Source: Acidobacteriaceae bacterium UBA1307
Lineage (GTDB): Bacteria > Acidobacteriota > Terriglobia > Terriglobales > Acidobacteriaceae
Length of the DNA stretch: 64,000 bases
Assembly: GCA_002307235.1 (NCBI GenBank)
Contig: DBTV01000011.1
Span: 110,638-174,637, forward strand
Direction of reading: 5' to 3'
The notes under the pieces are model-generated. The model did not search any database. It saw only the letters and a list, made by a program, of their open reading frames with translations, and was not told where the DNA came from. Both the position numbers and the translations under genes were made by a program. Of the stretch, positions 10,859 through 19,976 are shown one piece after another; position 1 is the first letter of the stretch; every line of letters begins with the position of its first letter.

Positions 10859-11031
10859 CCGAAGTGGCACTACTGGCTCCATTTATGCACCATAAACTTT
10901 GCATTGCGGAAGGCTTTCCACGAGAATAGAGATTGGCCTGTTTTCACACGCGGAGACCAATGCGCGGAAGACGGCTTTGTTGGACGAAGAGCAATGGCGC
11001 TCTCCGCACAACTGCAGGGAGAGTCCGGGGC

Positions 11032-12438
11032 ATGTTCAATCTCACTCAGCGGCTGATTCTCGGTTGTACCTTGTTGGCCGGGCTGACGATCGGGCTGGTT
11101 CTTCTCAGCTATCGCACCTTGGCGGCAGGCGGGCTGGGGCAACTGGCCATTGGTTTTGCCATCGCCGCATTGCTGATTTCCGTCGCCGTCGTCTACCTGG
11201 TCCTGTGGCCAATCCATGCGCTGGCCAGTGATGCGCGGCGCATTGCCCAGGGCAATCTTGAGCACCGCATTGAATGGAACAGCCGTGACGACTTCGGCGT
11301 GATCGCCAGCGAGTTGGGCCGCATCGCCAACCGGCTGCGCGAGTTGCGCGACTCCGAGGCCGGCCGCCGCCAGATGGAGTTTCAGCTCTCCGATGCCGTG
11401 CTGCAATCCATCTTTGAGCCGATCATCGTCACCGACGGCCGTGGCCAGATTCTCAAGGTCAATCAGGCGGCCAAGGAGCTGCTCGGCGACGCCGTCAACG
11501 ACCGCATGGCGCTCGTCAACACGCCCGGCGGAGACAAGATTCTCGGTGCCATCCGCGATGCCATTTCCATGCAGAAGGCCGTAGCCACCGAAGGCGAGTC
11601 CACCCTGTTGCCGATGCGCATCGGCGCGCAATCGCGCAGCTACCGCATGCGCACGACCCCGATGCGCGATGGCGAAGGCCGGCTGCTCGGTGCCGTCACC
11701 ACGCTCGAAGACATCACCAGCCTGCAAGACACCGACCGCTTTAAATCGCAGTTCATCGCCGTAGCCAGCCACAAGCTGCACGGACCACTGTTGCAATTGC
11801 GCCGCGGCCTCTATTCGATTGCCCAGGGCTATGGTGGTGAGTTGCGCCCGCTGCAGTCGGAACTGGTTGCAGCAGCATTGAACGAGTCGGAAAACCTTGA
11901 CGACCTGATGAGCGATCTGACCGAGGTCGCCGAAATCGACAGCGGCAAGCGCGAGCTGAAGCTCGAAGACATTTATCCGATTCAGGCCTTGAACAAGGCC
12001 CGCGACCGCTACTGTGACGAGGCCGCCGCCAAACACATTCACCTTGAGATACAGGCCTACAGCGATCTGCCGGCCGTGCGCGTCGACCGTCGCGCCCTGC
12101 GCTCGATTCTCGACAACCTGCTGTCGAACGCCATTCGCTTTACGCCCGACGATGGCGACGTTTTGCTCGCCGCCGAAGAGATCAAGGACTTTGTGCAATT
12201 TACCGTGCGTGACAGCGGCCGCGGCATTGAGGCTGAGCGGCTCGGTGCCATCTTTGACCGCTTCAGCGCCTTCTCGGAAAAGGGCTCGGGACTTGGTCTC
12301 GCACTGGCACGACGTCTGGTCGAAGCGCTCGGCGGACAAATCGCCGTCGAAAGCCGGCTTGGCCACGGATCGACCTTCCGCTTCACCGTGCCGGTCGCCG
12401 TCGCGCGTACATCGCATCATCCAGTCGAGGTGGGCTAA
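11032..12438 (+). CDS. HAMP-PAS sensor histidine kinase paired with KdpD-type protein
   Basis: A 468-residue membrane histidine kinase. Two closely spaced N-terminal helices (about 8-27 and 37-59) leave almost no periplasmic domain. A HAMP linker (~60-112), a PAS domain (~115-230, with the core IIVTDGRGQILKVNQAA), the dimerisation/phosphoacceptor domain with His247 in SHKLHGPL, and the ATPase domain follow. The ATPase domain shows the N box (DNLLSNAIRF), G1 (DSGRGI), F (FDRF) and G2 (GSGLGLAL) motifs. ATG 11032 has GGGAGAG upstream. The stop is two bases before the start of the KdpD sensor protein, so the two are translated together. In classical KdpD both parts are one protein; here the kinase is separate. 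No response regulator is adjacent. Confidence 0.92.
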   Translation: MFNLTQRLILGCTLLAGLTIGLVLLSYRTLAAGGLGQLAIGFAIAALLISVAVVYLVLWPIHALASDARRIAQGNLEHRIEWNSRDDFGVIASELGRIANRLRELRDSEAGRRQMEFQLSDAVLQSIFEPIIVTDGRGQILKVNQAAKELLGDAVNDRMALVNTPGGDKILGAIRDAISMQKAVATEGESTLLPMRIGAQSRSYRMRTTPMRDGEGRLLGAVTTLEDITSLQDTDRFKSQFIAVASHKLHGPLLQLRRGLYSIAQGYGGELRPLQSELVAAALNESENLDDLMSDLTEVAEIDSGKRELKLEDIYPIQALNKARDRYCDEAAAKHIHLEIQAYSDLPAVRVDRRALRSILDNLLSNAIRFTPDDGDVLLAAEEIKDFVQFTVRDSGRGIEAERLGAIFDRFSAFSEKGSGLGLALARRLVEALGGQIAVESRLGHGSTFRFTVPVAVARTSHHPVEVG

Positions 12439-12440
12439 TC

Positions 12441-13565
12441 ATGGCAGAGATCGTTCTTGAAAAACAGCCCGAGCCCGCCAAGCTCCGCATTTATATTGGT
12501 GCCGCGCCCGGTGTTGGCAAAACCTATCAGATGCTCAGCAACGCCTACACCATGCGCCATCAACTTGGCATCGATGTCGTCATCGGCCTGGTCGATACGC
12601 ATGGCCGCGCGGAGACCGAGGCGCGCATTCGCGATCTCGAAATCATCCCCCCCCGCGTGATTCCCTACCATGGCGTCACCATGACGGACATGGATCTGGA
12701 CGCCATCCTCAAGCGCCATCCGCATACGGTCGTCGTTGACGAGTTGGCGCACACCAACGTGCCCGGCTGTCGCAACCGCAAGCGTTACGAAGACGTGATT
12801 GAACTGCTCGATGCCGGCATCAACGTCATGACGGCCGTCAACATTCAGCATCTGGAGACGCTCAACGACGCCGTCAATCGCTCGGCCAACACCGTGATTC
12901 GCGAGACGGTGCCCGACAGCTTTTTCAAGCGCGCCGATGAGGTTGTCAACGTTGACGTCACCATCGAGGAACTGCGTTCGCGCCTGCGCCAGGGCAAGAT
13001 CTACGCCCTCGACAAGGTCGAGCAGGCACTGGCCAACTTCTTCCGCAAGGGCAATCTGAACATGCTGCGGGAGCTTTCCTTGCGCACCACCGCCGAGCAG
13101 GTCTCGAGCCGTGCCGCCGAGTATCGCCGCACGCAGGGTCTCGAACAGGCGCCGATTCCAGAGAAGGTCATGGTCTGCCTGTCGACCCGGCCCGGCACCG
13201 AGCGGCTGCTGCGCGTCGGCTCCCGCATCGCCGGGCGTCTCGCCACCAACTGGTACGCGGTCTATGTCCATGCGCCCGAGAACAAGAGCATCGAAGACGC
13301 CGAGGCGCAGCACCGCATCGAAGAGTACGAACGGATGGCGCGCGATCTTGGCGCCAAGGTCGTCATGCTTACCGATCGTCACGTCTCCGACGCGTTGATT
13401 CACTTCGCGCAACAGGAAAACATCTCGCATGTGGTCTTCGGCCAGTCGGCCCGCACGCGCTGGGATATTCTATTGCACGGCTCCGTGCTCAACCGCTTCC
13501 TCAATGAGGTGCGCGATGTCACCGTGCAGGTTGTCCCCATGAACAAGCCACTGCACCGCGGGTAA
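12441..13565 (+). CDS. kdpD: Stand-alone KdpD N-terminal sensor domain with universal-stress-protein domain
   Basis: A 374-residue soluble protein equal to the cytoplasmic N-terminal half of the K+ sensor KdpD, without its membrane helices, HAMP/GAF region or kinase. The KdpD ATP-binding domain occupies about residues 10-220, with Walker A GAAPGVGKT (20-28) and the Walker B-like VVVDELAHTN. A universal stress protein (UspA-like) domain follows at ~240-365, where in Enterobacteria UspC binds under salt stress. It follows the PAS kinase by two bases. The pair probably works as a split KdpD. kdpFABC and kdpE are absent from the window, so control of K+ uptake is an inference. A strong terminator follows. 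Confidence 0.9.
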   Translation: MAEIVLEKQPEPAKLRIYIGAAPGVGKTYQMLSNAYTMRHQLGIDVVIGLVDTHGRAETEARIRDLEIIPPRVIPYHGVTMTDMDLDAILKRHPHTVVVDELAHTNVPGCRNRKRYEDVIELLDAGINVMTAVNIQHLETLNDAVNRSANTVIRETVPDSFFKRADEVVNVDVTIEELRSRLRQGKIYALDKVEQALANFFRKGNLNMLRELSLRTTAEQVSSRAAEYRRTQGLEQAPIPEKVMVCLSTRPGTERLLRVGSRIAGRLATNWYAVYVHAPENKSIEDAEAQHRIEEYERMARDLGAKVVMLTDRHVSDALIHFAQQENISHVVFGQSARTRWDILLHGSVLNRFLNEVRDVTVQVVPMNKPLHRG

Positions 13566-13585
13566 TCAATTTCTTCCATGGATGC

Positions 13586-13619
13586 AAAAGGAGCGAGCCG
13601 GTTGGCTCGCTCCTTTTTT
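13586..13619. terminator. Bidirectional intrinsic terminator between kdpD-like gene and bcsC
   Basis: AAAAGGAGCGAGCC (13586-13599) and GGCTCGCTCCTTTT (13604-13617) form a perfect 14-bp stem around GGTT, with T-runs on both strands. It lies between convergent genes and can end both transcripts. Confidence 0.92.
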
Positions 13620-13637
13620 CGTGGAGAGAGTTGCCTT

Positions 13638-16600
13638 CTATGGCACGCGGAGCGGACGCAGGCCATCGGTCGGGAACAGGCCCGTCGGTCCGCTCGCCGT
13701 TGCGGGCTGCGCGCGGAAGAGATAGTGCACGGAAAAGCCAATCGAACCGGCCTTGTAGTCGCGCGTATTGTTGGCACCAAAGCTGGCGCCGGCAATCCAG
13801 TGCGGGCTGATCTGGTAGGCAGCCTGCCCATGCACGTCGAAGTTGGTTCCTACGCTGGTCTTTGCCGGCAGCGAAGCATAGCTCATGCTCGTCTCAAGCG
13901 CCTTGTCGCCAATGAGCGGCCACAGCGGCGTTTTGTCCTCCTGGAAGGCCTGCAGGCCAAGGCCTCCCGCAACCACATAGTGCAGGCGCGTCAGGTAGTG
14001 CCCCGTCCAGGTCAGCGGCACGTTGGCCAAAAAGTAGGCCTGCGGACTGAAGTAGCCGCCCATGCCGTGCGTGAAGGCATTCTGGTTTTTCTCATAGTGC
14101 ATGGCGAAAAAGTTCACGCCAATATTCAGAAGACCATTCTCCGGATCAGTCCAGGCGCGCCAGTAAGCACCACCGCCGCCATCGAAGCGGGAGTTGTGCT
14201 CGACCTTGTAGCCTTCAAGCGTCTGGCCACCGATGCTGAAGTAGTAGCCCGACTGCGCGTCTCCACGAGCGATTTGCAGCGAACCCTGGTTGGCAACCAC
14301 GCCGCCCCAGATCTGCCCCTCGACACCGAGCGAATCCCCGGCCGGATCACGCAATCCCGCGTAGGAAAGCTGCGAATCCTTCACCGAATCGCGGCTGAAG
14401 TTGACGGTGACCGGACCGCCGCCCGGGTTCCAGTTGAGCCGCCCGGTAAAGGTCTGCACCAGAAAACCATAGGGCGTGCTGCCGCCCGCAATCGCAAAGT
14501 GCGGAAAACTCAGTTGCACCTCGCCGCCAATGCCGCTTGCATTTTGCTGCGCGGGAAGCGTGGTGTCCGTCGCGGTCAGCGTGCCGATCGGCGTGGGAAT
14601 CGCCACCTGCTTGCTGCCCGAGGTCGTCGATTCAACGACGGTCATCACCGCCGAGCCATCGGCCTGTCCGGAATCAAGAAAAACCGGCTTGGCGATCACC
14701 GACAACCGCGCCCGATAGCCACCCGCGATGGAAACCTCAAACGGCGCCTCGAAGGCCGTCAGACGATCAAAACCGAGACCGCCGCTGCGATAGTTCAGCA
14801 TGCCCGCGCCGGCAAGCCAGCCGCTGTTGCCGCTCTCAAGCGAGAGCAGTTGTCTCTCGGCCTCTTCACGCGGAGAAAGGGTGTGCGGCGTGCGCTGCAC
14901 ACGCACCCAGGGCCCGCGCAGAGGCGGAAGATTTCTCTGCTGCAACTCTTCGTCAGTAAGCCCCGTGCCACTCGAACGCGGCGCTTGCGGCGCATCCGCA
15001 CGCGCGTACTCTTGCGCTGCTGCTTGCGCCGGTGCGCTCGGCAAAGGCTGCGCGGGCGGCGCAATCGGGAATCGACGAAGATCCTGCTTGCGCAACGCGT
15101 TCTTGCCCGCACGCGGCTTGATGACCTTCGCGACAGGCTTTACCGGCTCCGGCTTTGACGCGGAAACAATCTGTGGCATGGGCAACGGTGCGGAGACCGC
15201 GGGCTGCGAAGAGTTTTGCGCCGGAGACGCGTTTGTGCGCGGCACTGAAAAAGCTCCGGCCACCGCATCCTGCGTCGAGGGTGCGTACTGCGCAGTCGCA
15301 TAATTGCCCGACGGCGCAGTCTGTGGCGCACGATGTACTGCATCCGGTTGTGCGTGCAGCGCCATCGCCGAACCCGTCGTCAACTGGCTGTCGGTCTGTT
15401 CGGCAAACAAGGCCAGCACGCGCGCGGCCTCGGGATTCATCGGCGCGGAACTGATGCGCAATCCGGTTGCGGGCGCATTCAGCTCCGGCGTCCACGCAGG
15501 CGACGGTTCTTCGGCAGCTCCTGTGCCAATCACCTGCTCATCGGGTGGCAGATGAACCTGTCCCTGATAACTGCCAGCGCGCACCGACGGCTTCTTCTTT
15601 TTCTGCACGACCGGCAGGAAGATCGGCTCGGCATACGCCTGCTGTTCCATCATCGCCATCCCGCTGGTTGCCATAGGATCGACCGGCGCATCGGTGATGA
15701 CGCGAGCCGCCTGCACCGCTGCCGCACCCCGCGAGTAATGCACTGCCGTGCGCAGATGCAGCGTGTTCTCCGCGCCATGGGCGCTCTGCTGCTGCCAGTT
15801 GGTAGACTCATCCGCCACGGGAACCGCATGGATAATCGCGTCCTCGGGCTCGCGCGCCACAAAGTTCGTGCGGCCGTTCGTCTGCGTGCCCAGCACGACC
15901 GGCGCGGAACCGCCATACGGATCGGGCCCGTAGGCAGGCAACGCAGGCAGCTTGGTCGTCTTCTGAAAAGGCTCATTGTTCGGATCGAGCAGCCGCTCAA
16001 GGTCAGCCGGCGTCGCCGCGCGGCGCACGCGCTCGTCCTGCTCGGGCGTAACCAGCATGTGCGCCAGCCGGTCAACGGGCGTCACCGTCGGCATGGCCGC
16101 CAGCGCCGCGCGATAGTAATCGGCAGCGCGTTCATTGTCGCCGCGCGCCTGCTCATAGCGCGCCGCCAGCGACAAAATCGCCGCGTCGTGCGGATAGAGT
16201 TCGAGCGCCTCGCGCAGCCAGAGTTCGGCCTGAGCCTTGTCATTGGCAGCCAGCGCAGCGCCAACCGCTCCCTGATAATCGCCCGCACTGGCCTGTTCCA
16301 TCGGCACGGTCTTGAAGATCGCGAGCGCCTCTTTGGTGCGCCCCACCTGCGCATAACCGCCAGCCACCGCCTTGCGCACCGCCAGATTATTCGGGAAGGC
16401 CTGATAGGCCGCATCGAGAATCTCGACCGCGCGCCGCGGATTGCCGTTGGCCATCGCCGTTGCCGCGCGATGCACGCTCCAGTTGGCCCAGATATTCTGC
16501 ACCGACTCGCGTTGCGACGGGCTCAGGTCCGCGCGGCCGCCAAGCCGCATCAACGCCGCATAGAGCGCCTGATCGCTGCCCGTGTTGTAGAGCAGCCATG

Positions 16601-18779
16601 CACCCTGAATCGCCAGCGCCGCAGGCGGTGCCATGCGCCGTTGCGCATAGTAGGCATTCACCCGCGCCATCAGCGCCAGTGCGCGCTGCGACTCGCCGGC
16701 CGCCGCAAACAGGCTTGCTTCAAGCTGCACAAATTCAATATCGTCGTCGAGTTGCTTGCGCGTCGCCGCCGGAATCTGCGCAAGCTCCGCAATCGCCTCG
16801 GTATTGTGATTCGCCGCGCTCAGCGCGGAGAGCACGCCCTTCCAGGCATCGGTCCGCTCCGGGTGGCGCGTCAATACCTGACGATAGATGGCATAGGCCT
16901 TCTGCGTCTCGCCACGTTCCAGATAAATCGAAGCCAACTGCAGTTGCTGCTCGAGCGGTGGCTGCGCACCAGAGGCTGACTGCAGGCGCAGTGCGCGTTC
17001 CAGCAGTCCCTGCGCTACCTCGTACTGATGCGCCTGCTGATAGATCGCGGCAAGAAGCCCCAGAAAATTCGCATCGTTTAGCGAGGCTTCATACACTGCC
17101 GCCGGCATCTTCTGCACATCCGCGATGGCCTGGCTGTCCTGACCGAGTTCGTGATGCGCGCTGACCAGCCCCATCCATGCGCCGGAGTTCGACGGATCAA
17201 TGGACAGCACCTGCGCGAAAAATTCCACCGCCTGCGCGTACCGCTTCGCTTCCATCAGCAGGCCTGCATATTGCAGCTTCGCCTCGCTGAGCGCCGTGCC
17301 GCGCGGCACAGGCAGGGCCAGAGCCTCGGCCAGTACGCGCTGCGCCTCGGCCGCGCGGCCCTCCGACTGATAGAGCGAGGCCAGTGTCCGCAGATACTCA
17401 AAATCGCGTTGCAACGTGGCGCGCACCTGCGCCGGAAAGCGGCTTTGCACGGCCAGAGCCTGCGCATATTGATGGCCGCGCGCGCTGGCCAAAAACAGTC
17501 CGCGCCAACCATCCGTGCTCGACGGCTGCGTCTTCACCAGTTGCGCGTAAACCTCGCTCGCCGCCTCGTAGCGTTGTCGTTTGACGAGCAGCCCCGCCAA
17601 TCCGTTCAAGGCCTCCGCACTCTGCGGATTCAGCGCCAGCGCGGCTCTGTACTTTGACGCCGCCAGATCGAATTGCCCCGCATCCACGGCCTGTGTGGCC
17701 TCGCTCATCGTCGCCCAGAAGCGCGCGCTGGCCAGCGCCGCAGCCACCTGCTTTGAGCTGGCACCGTTCTGCTCGGCCTGGGTCAGATAGCCGATGGCCG
17801 CCACAAAATTCTTCTGCTGCATGCGCAGATAGCCAAGCCCGGCTGCCGCGCGACCGTTTTTCGGTTCGCGCTCCAGAATCTCGGCAAAGCGCCGTTGCGC
17901 CTCATCAAACCGATGCGCATTGAGCGCCGCAAAGGCCGCGCGCTCAGCCGGCGACGGTCCCGCTTTCATCTCTTTCAGCTTGCTCTCGTTTTTCTGGAGC
18001 AGCCCCACGACCTCTTTGTCCTGCGGATGCTCCTTCACATAGGAACGCATCCCCTCTGCCGAATGGGGATTCTGCGCATCCCACAGCAGAGCCTGCCGCA
18101 GTGCCGCCTGCGCGTTCAGCGCCTTGGTGTGCGCCGATAAAATGCGCTCGCCCTCGGCGCGCGTCTTCTGGTCATAGGTCAGCATCGTGCCCAGCTCGAC
18201 CGCATAACGCTCGTCGCCGGCATTGCGTGCCGCCAAGGCACGCAGGCCCGCAATCGCCTCCTGCTTGCCCACAGAGGTTGCATAGAGCGTCTGATAGTAG
18301 GCCAGCGCTACATCGCCCTCGGGCGGATGGTCGCCGTAAAGCTGGCGATAGATACGCATGGCCTCATCCGGCCGTCCTGCCCGCGCCAACCGGCCCGCCT
18401 GGCTCAACTGCGCATTCTGCACATGCGTGCTGGCCAGTGCCTGAATCTTGTCGATGTTCGGGTCTTTGGGATTGACGCGACGCAGACGATCAAGCGTCGC
18501 CGCAGCCTTGTCCGCGGCACCGGTCAGCTTCTGGTCGCGCGCCAACCCGGCCAGCGCCTCGGTGTTATTCGGATCCGAAAGCAGAATCTGCTGCCAGATC
18601 TGCATCGCCATATCGGAGCGGCCGCGCGTCTCCAGCGCACGGGCCTTGCCGACCAGAACGCTGCGCGTGGCATCAGCAGTATTGGCGGGCCTCTTCTGCG
18701 CCCATCCAGACACCAGCACCAGTGCCAGACAGCCTGCGGCGATTACCTTCGGTTTCCAATCTCCCCAGACAAACTTCAT
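13638..18779 (-). CDS. bcsC: Cellulose synthase outer-membrane export protein BcsC (TPR plus beta-barrel)
   Basis: A very large 1713-residue BcsC, the periplasmic TPR scaffold and outer-membrane pore for cellulose. A signal peptide (about 1-30, ending SGWAQ) is followed by many TPR repeats to about residue 900 (for example SDPNNTEALAGLARDQKLTG). An Ala/Pro/Gln-rich low-complexity linker follows (~1000-1300), then the C-terminal BCSC beta-barrel domain (~1360-1713). E. coli BcsC is about 1160 residues, so this one is extended mainly by TPRs and the linker. The start at 18779 is set by the TGATG overlap with the bcsZ stop; a frame opening further upstream inside bcsZ is rejected. It is the last gene of the bcs operon and ends at the shared terminator. 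Confidence 0.93.
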   Translation of the reverse strand: MKFVWGDWKPKVIAAGCLALVLVSGWAQKRPANTADATRSVLVGKARALETRGRSDMAMQIWQQILLSDPNNTEALAGLARDQKLTGAADKAAATLDRLRRVNPKDPNIDKIQALASTHVQNAQLSQAGRLARAGRPDEAMRIYRQLYGDHPPEGDVALAYYQTLYATSVGKQEAIAGLRALAARNAGDERYAVELGTMLTYDQKTRAEGERILSAHTKALNAQAALRQALLWDAQNPHSAEGMRSYVKEHPQDKEVVGLLQKNESKLKEMKAGPSPAERAAFAALNAHRFDEAQRRFAEILEREPKNGRAAAGLGYLRMQQKNFVAAIGYLTQAEQNGASSKQVAAALASARFWATMSEATQAVDAGQFDLAASKYRAALALNPQSAEALNGLAGLLVKRQRYEAASEVYAQLVKTQPSSTDGWRGLFLASARGHQYAQALAVQSRFPAQVRATLQRDFEYLRTLASLYQSEGRAAEAQRVLAEALALPVPRGTALSEAKLQYAGLLMEAKRYAQAVEFFAQVLSIDPSNSGAWMGLVSAHHELGQDSQAIADVQKMPAAVYEASLNDANFLGLLAAIYQQAHQYEVAQGLLERALRLQSASGAQPPLEQQLQLASIYLERGETQKAYAIYRQVLTRHPERTDAWKGVLSALSAANHNTEAIAELAQIPAATRKQLDDDIEFVQLEASLFAAAGESQRALALMARVNAYYAQRRMAPPAALAIQGAWLLYNTGSDQALYAALMRLGGRADLSPSQRESVQNIWANWSVHRAATAMANGNPRRAVEILDAAYQAFPNNLAVRKAVAGGYAQVGRTKEALAIFKTVPMEQASAGDYQGAVGAALAANDKAQAELWLREALELYPHDAAILSLAARYEQARGDNERAADYYRAALAAMPTVTPVDRLAHMLVTPEQDERVRRAATPADLERLLDPNNEPFQKTTKLPALPAYGPDPYGGSAPVVLGTQTNGRTNFVAREPEDAIIHAVPVADESTNWQQQSAHGAENTLHLRTAVHYSRGAAAVQAARVITDAPVDPMATSGMAMMEQQAYAEPIFLPVVQKKKKPSVRAGSYQGQVHLPPDEQVIGTGAAEEPSPAWTPELNAPATGLRISSAPMNPEAARVLALFAEQTDSQLTTGSAMALHAQPDAVHRAPQTAPSGNYATAQYAPSTQDAVAGAFSVPRTNASPAQNSSQPAVSAPLPMPQIVSASKPEPVKPVAKVIKPRAGKNALRKQDLRRFPIAPPAQPLPSAPAQAAAQEYARADAPQAPRSSGTGLTDEELQQRNLPPLRGPWVRVQRTPHTLSPREEAERQLLSLESGNSGWLAGAGMLNYRSGGLGFDRLTAFEAPFEVSIAGGYRARLSVIAKPVFLDSGQADGSAVMTVVESTTSGSKQVAIPTPIGTLTATDTTLPAQQNASGIGGEVQLSFPHFAIAGGSTPYGFLVQTFTGRLNWNPGGGPVTVNFSRDSVKDSQLSYAGLRDPAGDSLGVEGQIWGGVVANQGSLQIARGDAQSGYYFSIGGQTLEGYKVEHNSRFDGGGGAYWRAWTDPENGLLNIGVNFFAMHYEKNQNAFTHGMGGYFSPQAYFLANVPLTWTGHYLTRLHYVVAGGLGLQAFQEDKTPLWPLIGDKALETSMSYASLPAKTSVGTNFDVHGQAAYQISPHWIAGASFGANNTRDYKAGSIGFSVHYLFRAQPATASGPTGLFPTDGLRPLRVP

Positions 18780-19948
18780 CAATGTTTCCATCCCACCCGC
18801 AGTTCGCCCCCGGGACCCAGTGTGAACCGGTCCTCCATAAATCCTGCAGCGAACAAAGCCAGGTTCTGATCGTAATATGCTTGATTTTTTCCGTACAATC
18901 CAGAGGAGTTCAGCTCGGACTTCATCCGGATCAACTGTTTGGCGCTGGCCTTCGATACCCCGGAGAAGGCGCGCAGATACGGCACAAGCGCCGCGGAAAA
19001 GCCCACCGGCCCGCTCTGCTCGCCGGGCACGCCATCGGCCGAGACCTTCTCTGGCGGCGCGTCGTGCGTCGTCAGATAGATGCTCATCCCCGGCAGCGCA
19101 TCGAGCAGCGCCTTTCGTGCCGCGCCCTCCGGCAACATGCCCGCCCACAGGTACACGCGAATCGCATCATAGCTGCCGACGCTTGCGCCATTCTGCTGAT
19201 TGACCGCAGCCGGTCCTCGCAGCGTGGCTGGCGCAAAACCATCGCCCGGCAGATACTCCACCCAGTCCATCGCAAAACCATGCCGCGCGCTCTGGCGCAC
19301 CAGCAGCGGAATCCGGTCGGCAATCGCCCGCCACGGCCCGGCCGCGTCAGCCCTCGCCAGCCGCTCGAAGACAAACACCGGAAGATAGCTCGGATTCAGC
19401 GTCCAGCTTTTGCCATGCGCAAACCCCACCGGCCCCGGCAAAAGCATCGGCCCAAAGCCCGGCAGATCGACGACCTCTTTCTGCGCAACCTGCGCGGCCA
19501 GCCTCTGCCCGAGACTCGTATACGCCGGAGCCTTCCATAACCGGCCCGCCTCCTCCAGCGTGTAGGCCAACCACACATCGGCATCCGAGGCCGGATTCGC
19601 ATCGAGCGCCTTCCAGCTTCCATCGGCAGCCTTGCCCCACAACCATGCAGGCAAATGCGTGCCCAGATCGCCCTGCGCCAGATTCGCCTGTGTCCAGCCC
19701 AGAATCCGGTCAAAGCTGGTCCGGTCATTCGCCACCAGAGCAAAAAACAGCGCGTAGGCCTCGCCCTCCGAGGTCGATCTCTGATCGCCCACCGGATCGA
19801 AGACCCTGCCCTGCGCGTCGATGAAGCGGCCTTGATAGGCATGCCAGAGCGGCCACTGGCTTCCCCGGCAACCGCTCGTCATCGCGCACAGGGCGACGCA
19901 GAGAGCCAGCAATCTTTTTCCCCTGGACCTGAGCGCTTTTTTGCGCAT
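18779..19948 (-). CDS. bcsZ: Cellulose-operon endoglucanase BcsZ (glycoside hydrolase family 8)
   Basis: A 389-residue periplasmic beta-1,4-glucanase that trims or edits cellulose during export. The N-terminus is a lipoprotein-like signal (KRLLALCVALCAMTSGC, candidate lipidated Cys27). The GH8 core contains STSEGEAYALFFALV, with Glu61 in the position of the general acid, and a later NPASDADVWLAYTL with substrate-site Asp residues. C-terminal GLYGKNQAYYDQNLALF is also family-like. ATG 19948 has an AGAGG site upstream; an in-frame codon at 19984 is less likely because it falls inside the end of bcsAB. It starts 28 bases after bcsAB and overlaps bcsC as TGATG. Confidence 0.93.
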   Translation of the reverse strand: MRKKALRSRGKRLLALCVALCAMTSGCRGSQWPLWHAYQGRFIDAQGRVFDPVGDQRSTSEGEAYALFFALVANDRTSFDRILGWTQANLAQGDLGTHLPAWLWGKAADGSWKALDANPASDADVWLAYTLEEAGRLWKAPAYTSLGQRLAAQVAQKEVVDLPGFGPMLLPGPVGFAHGKSWTLNPSYLPVFVFERLARADAAGPWRAIADRIPLLVRQSARHGFAMDWVEYLPGDGFAPATLRGPAAVNQQNGASVGSYDAIRVYLWAGMLPEGAARKALLDALPGMSIYLTTHDAPPEKVSADGVPGEQSGPVGFSAALVPYLRAFSGVSKASAKQLIRMKSELNSSGLYGKNQAYYDQNLALFAAGFMEDRFTLGPGGELRVGWKH

Positions 19949-19976
19949 GAATGCACTCTGCCTCTCTTGCCGCCCG

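Noticed and set aside
18780..19148. Extended N-terminus for bcsC starting at 19148
   Set aside because: It would overlap bcsZ by 370 bases with non-protein-like sequence; TGATG coupling and a signal peptide support the start at 18779.
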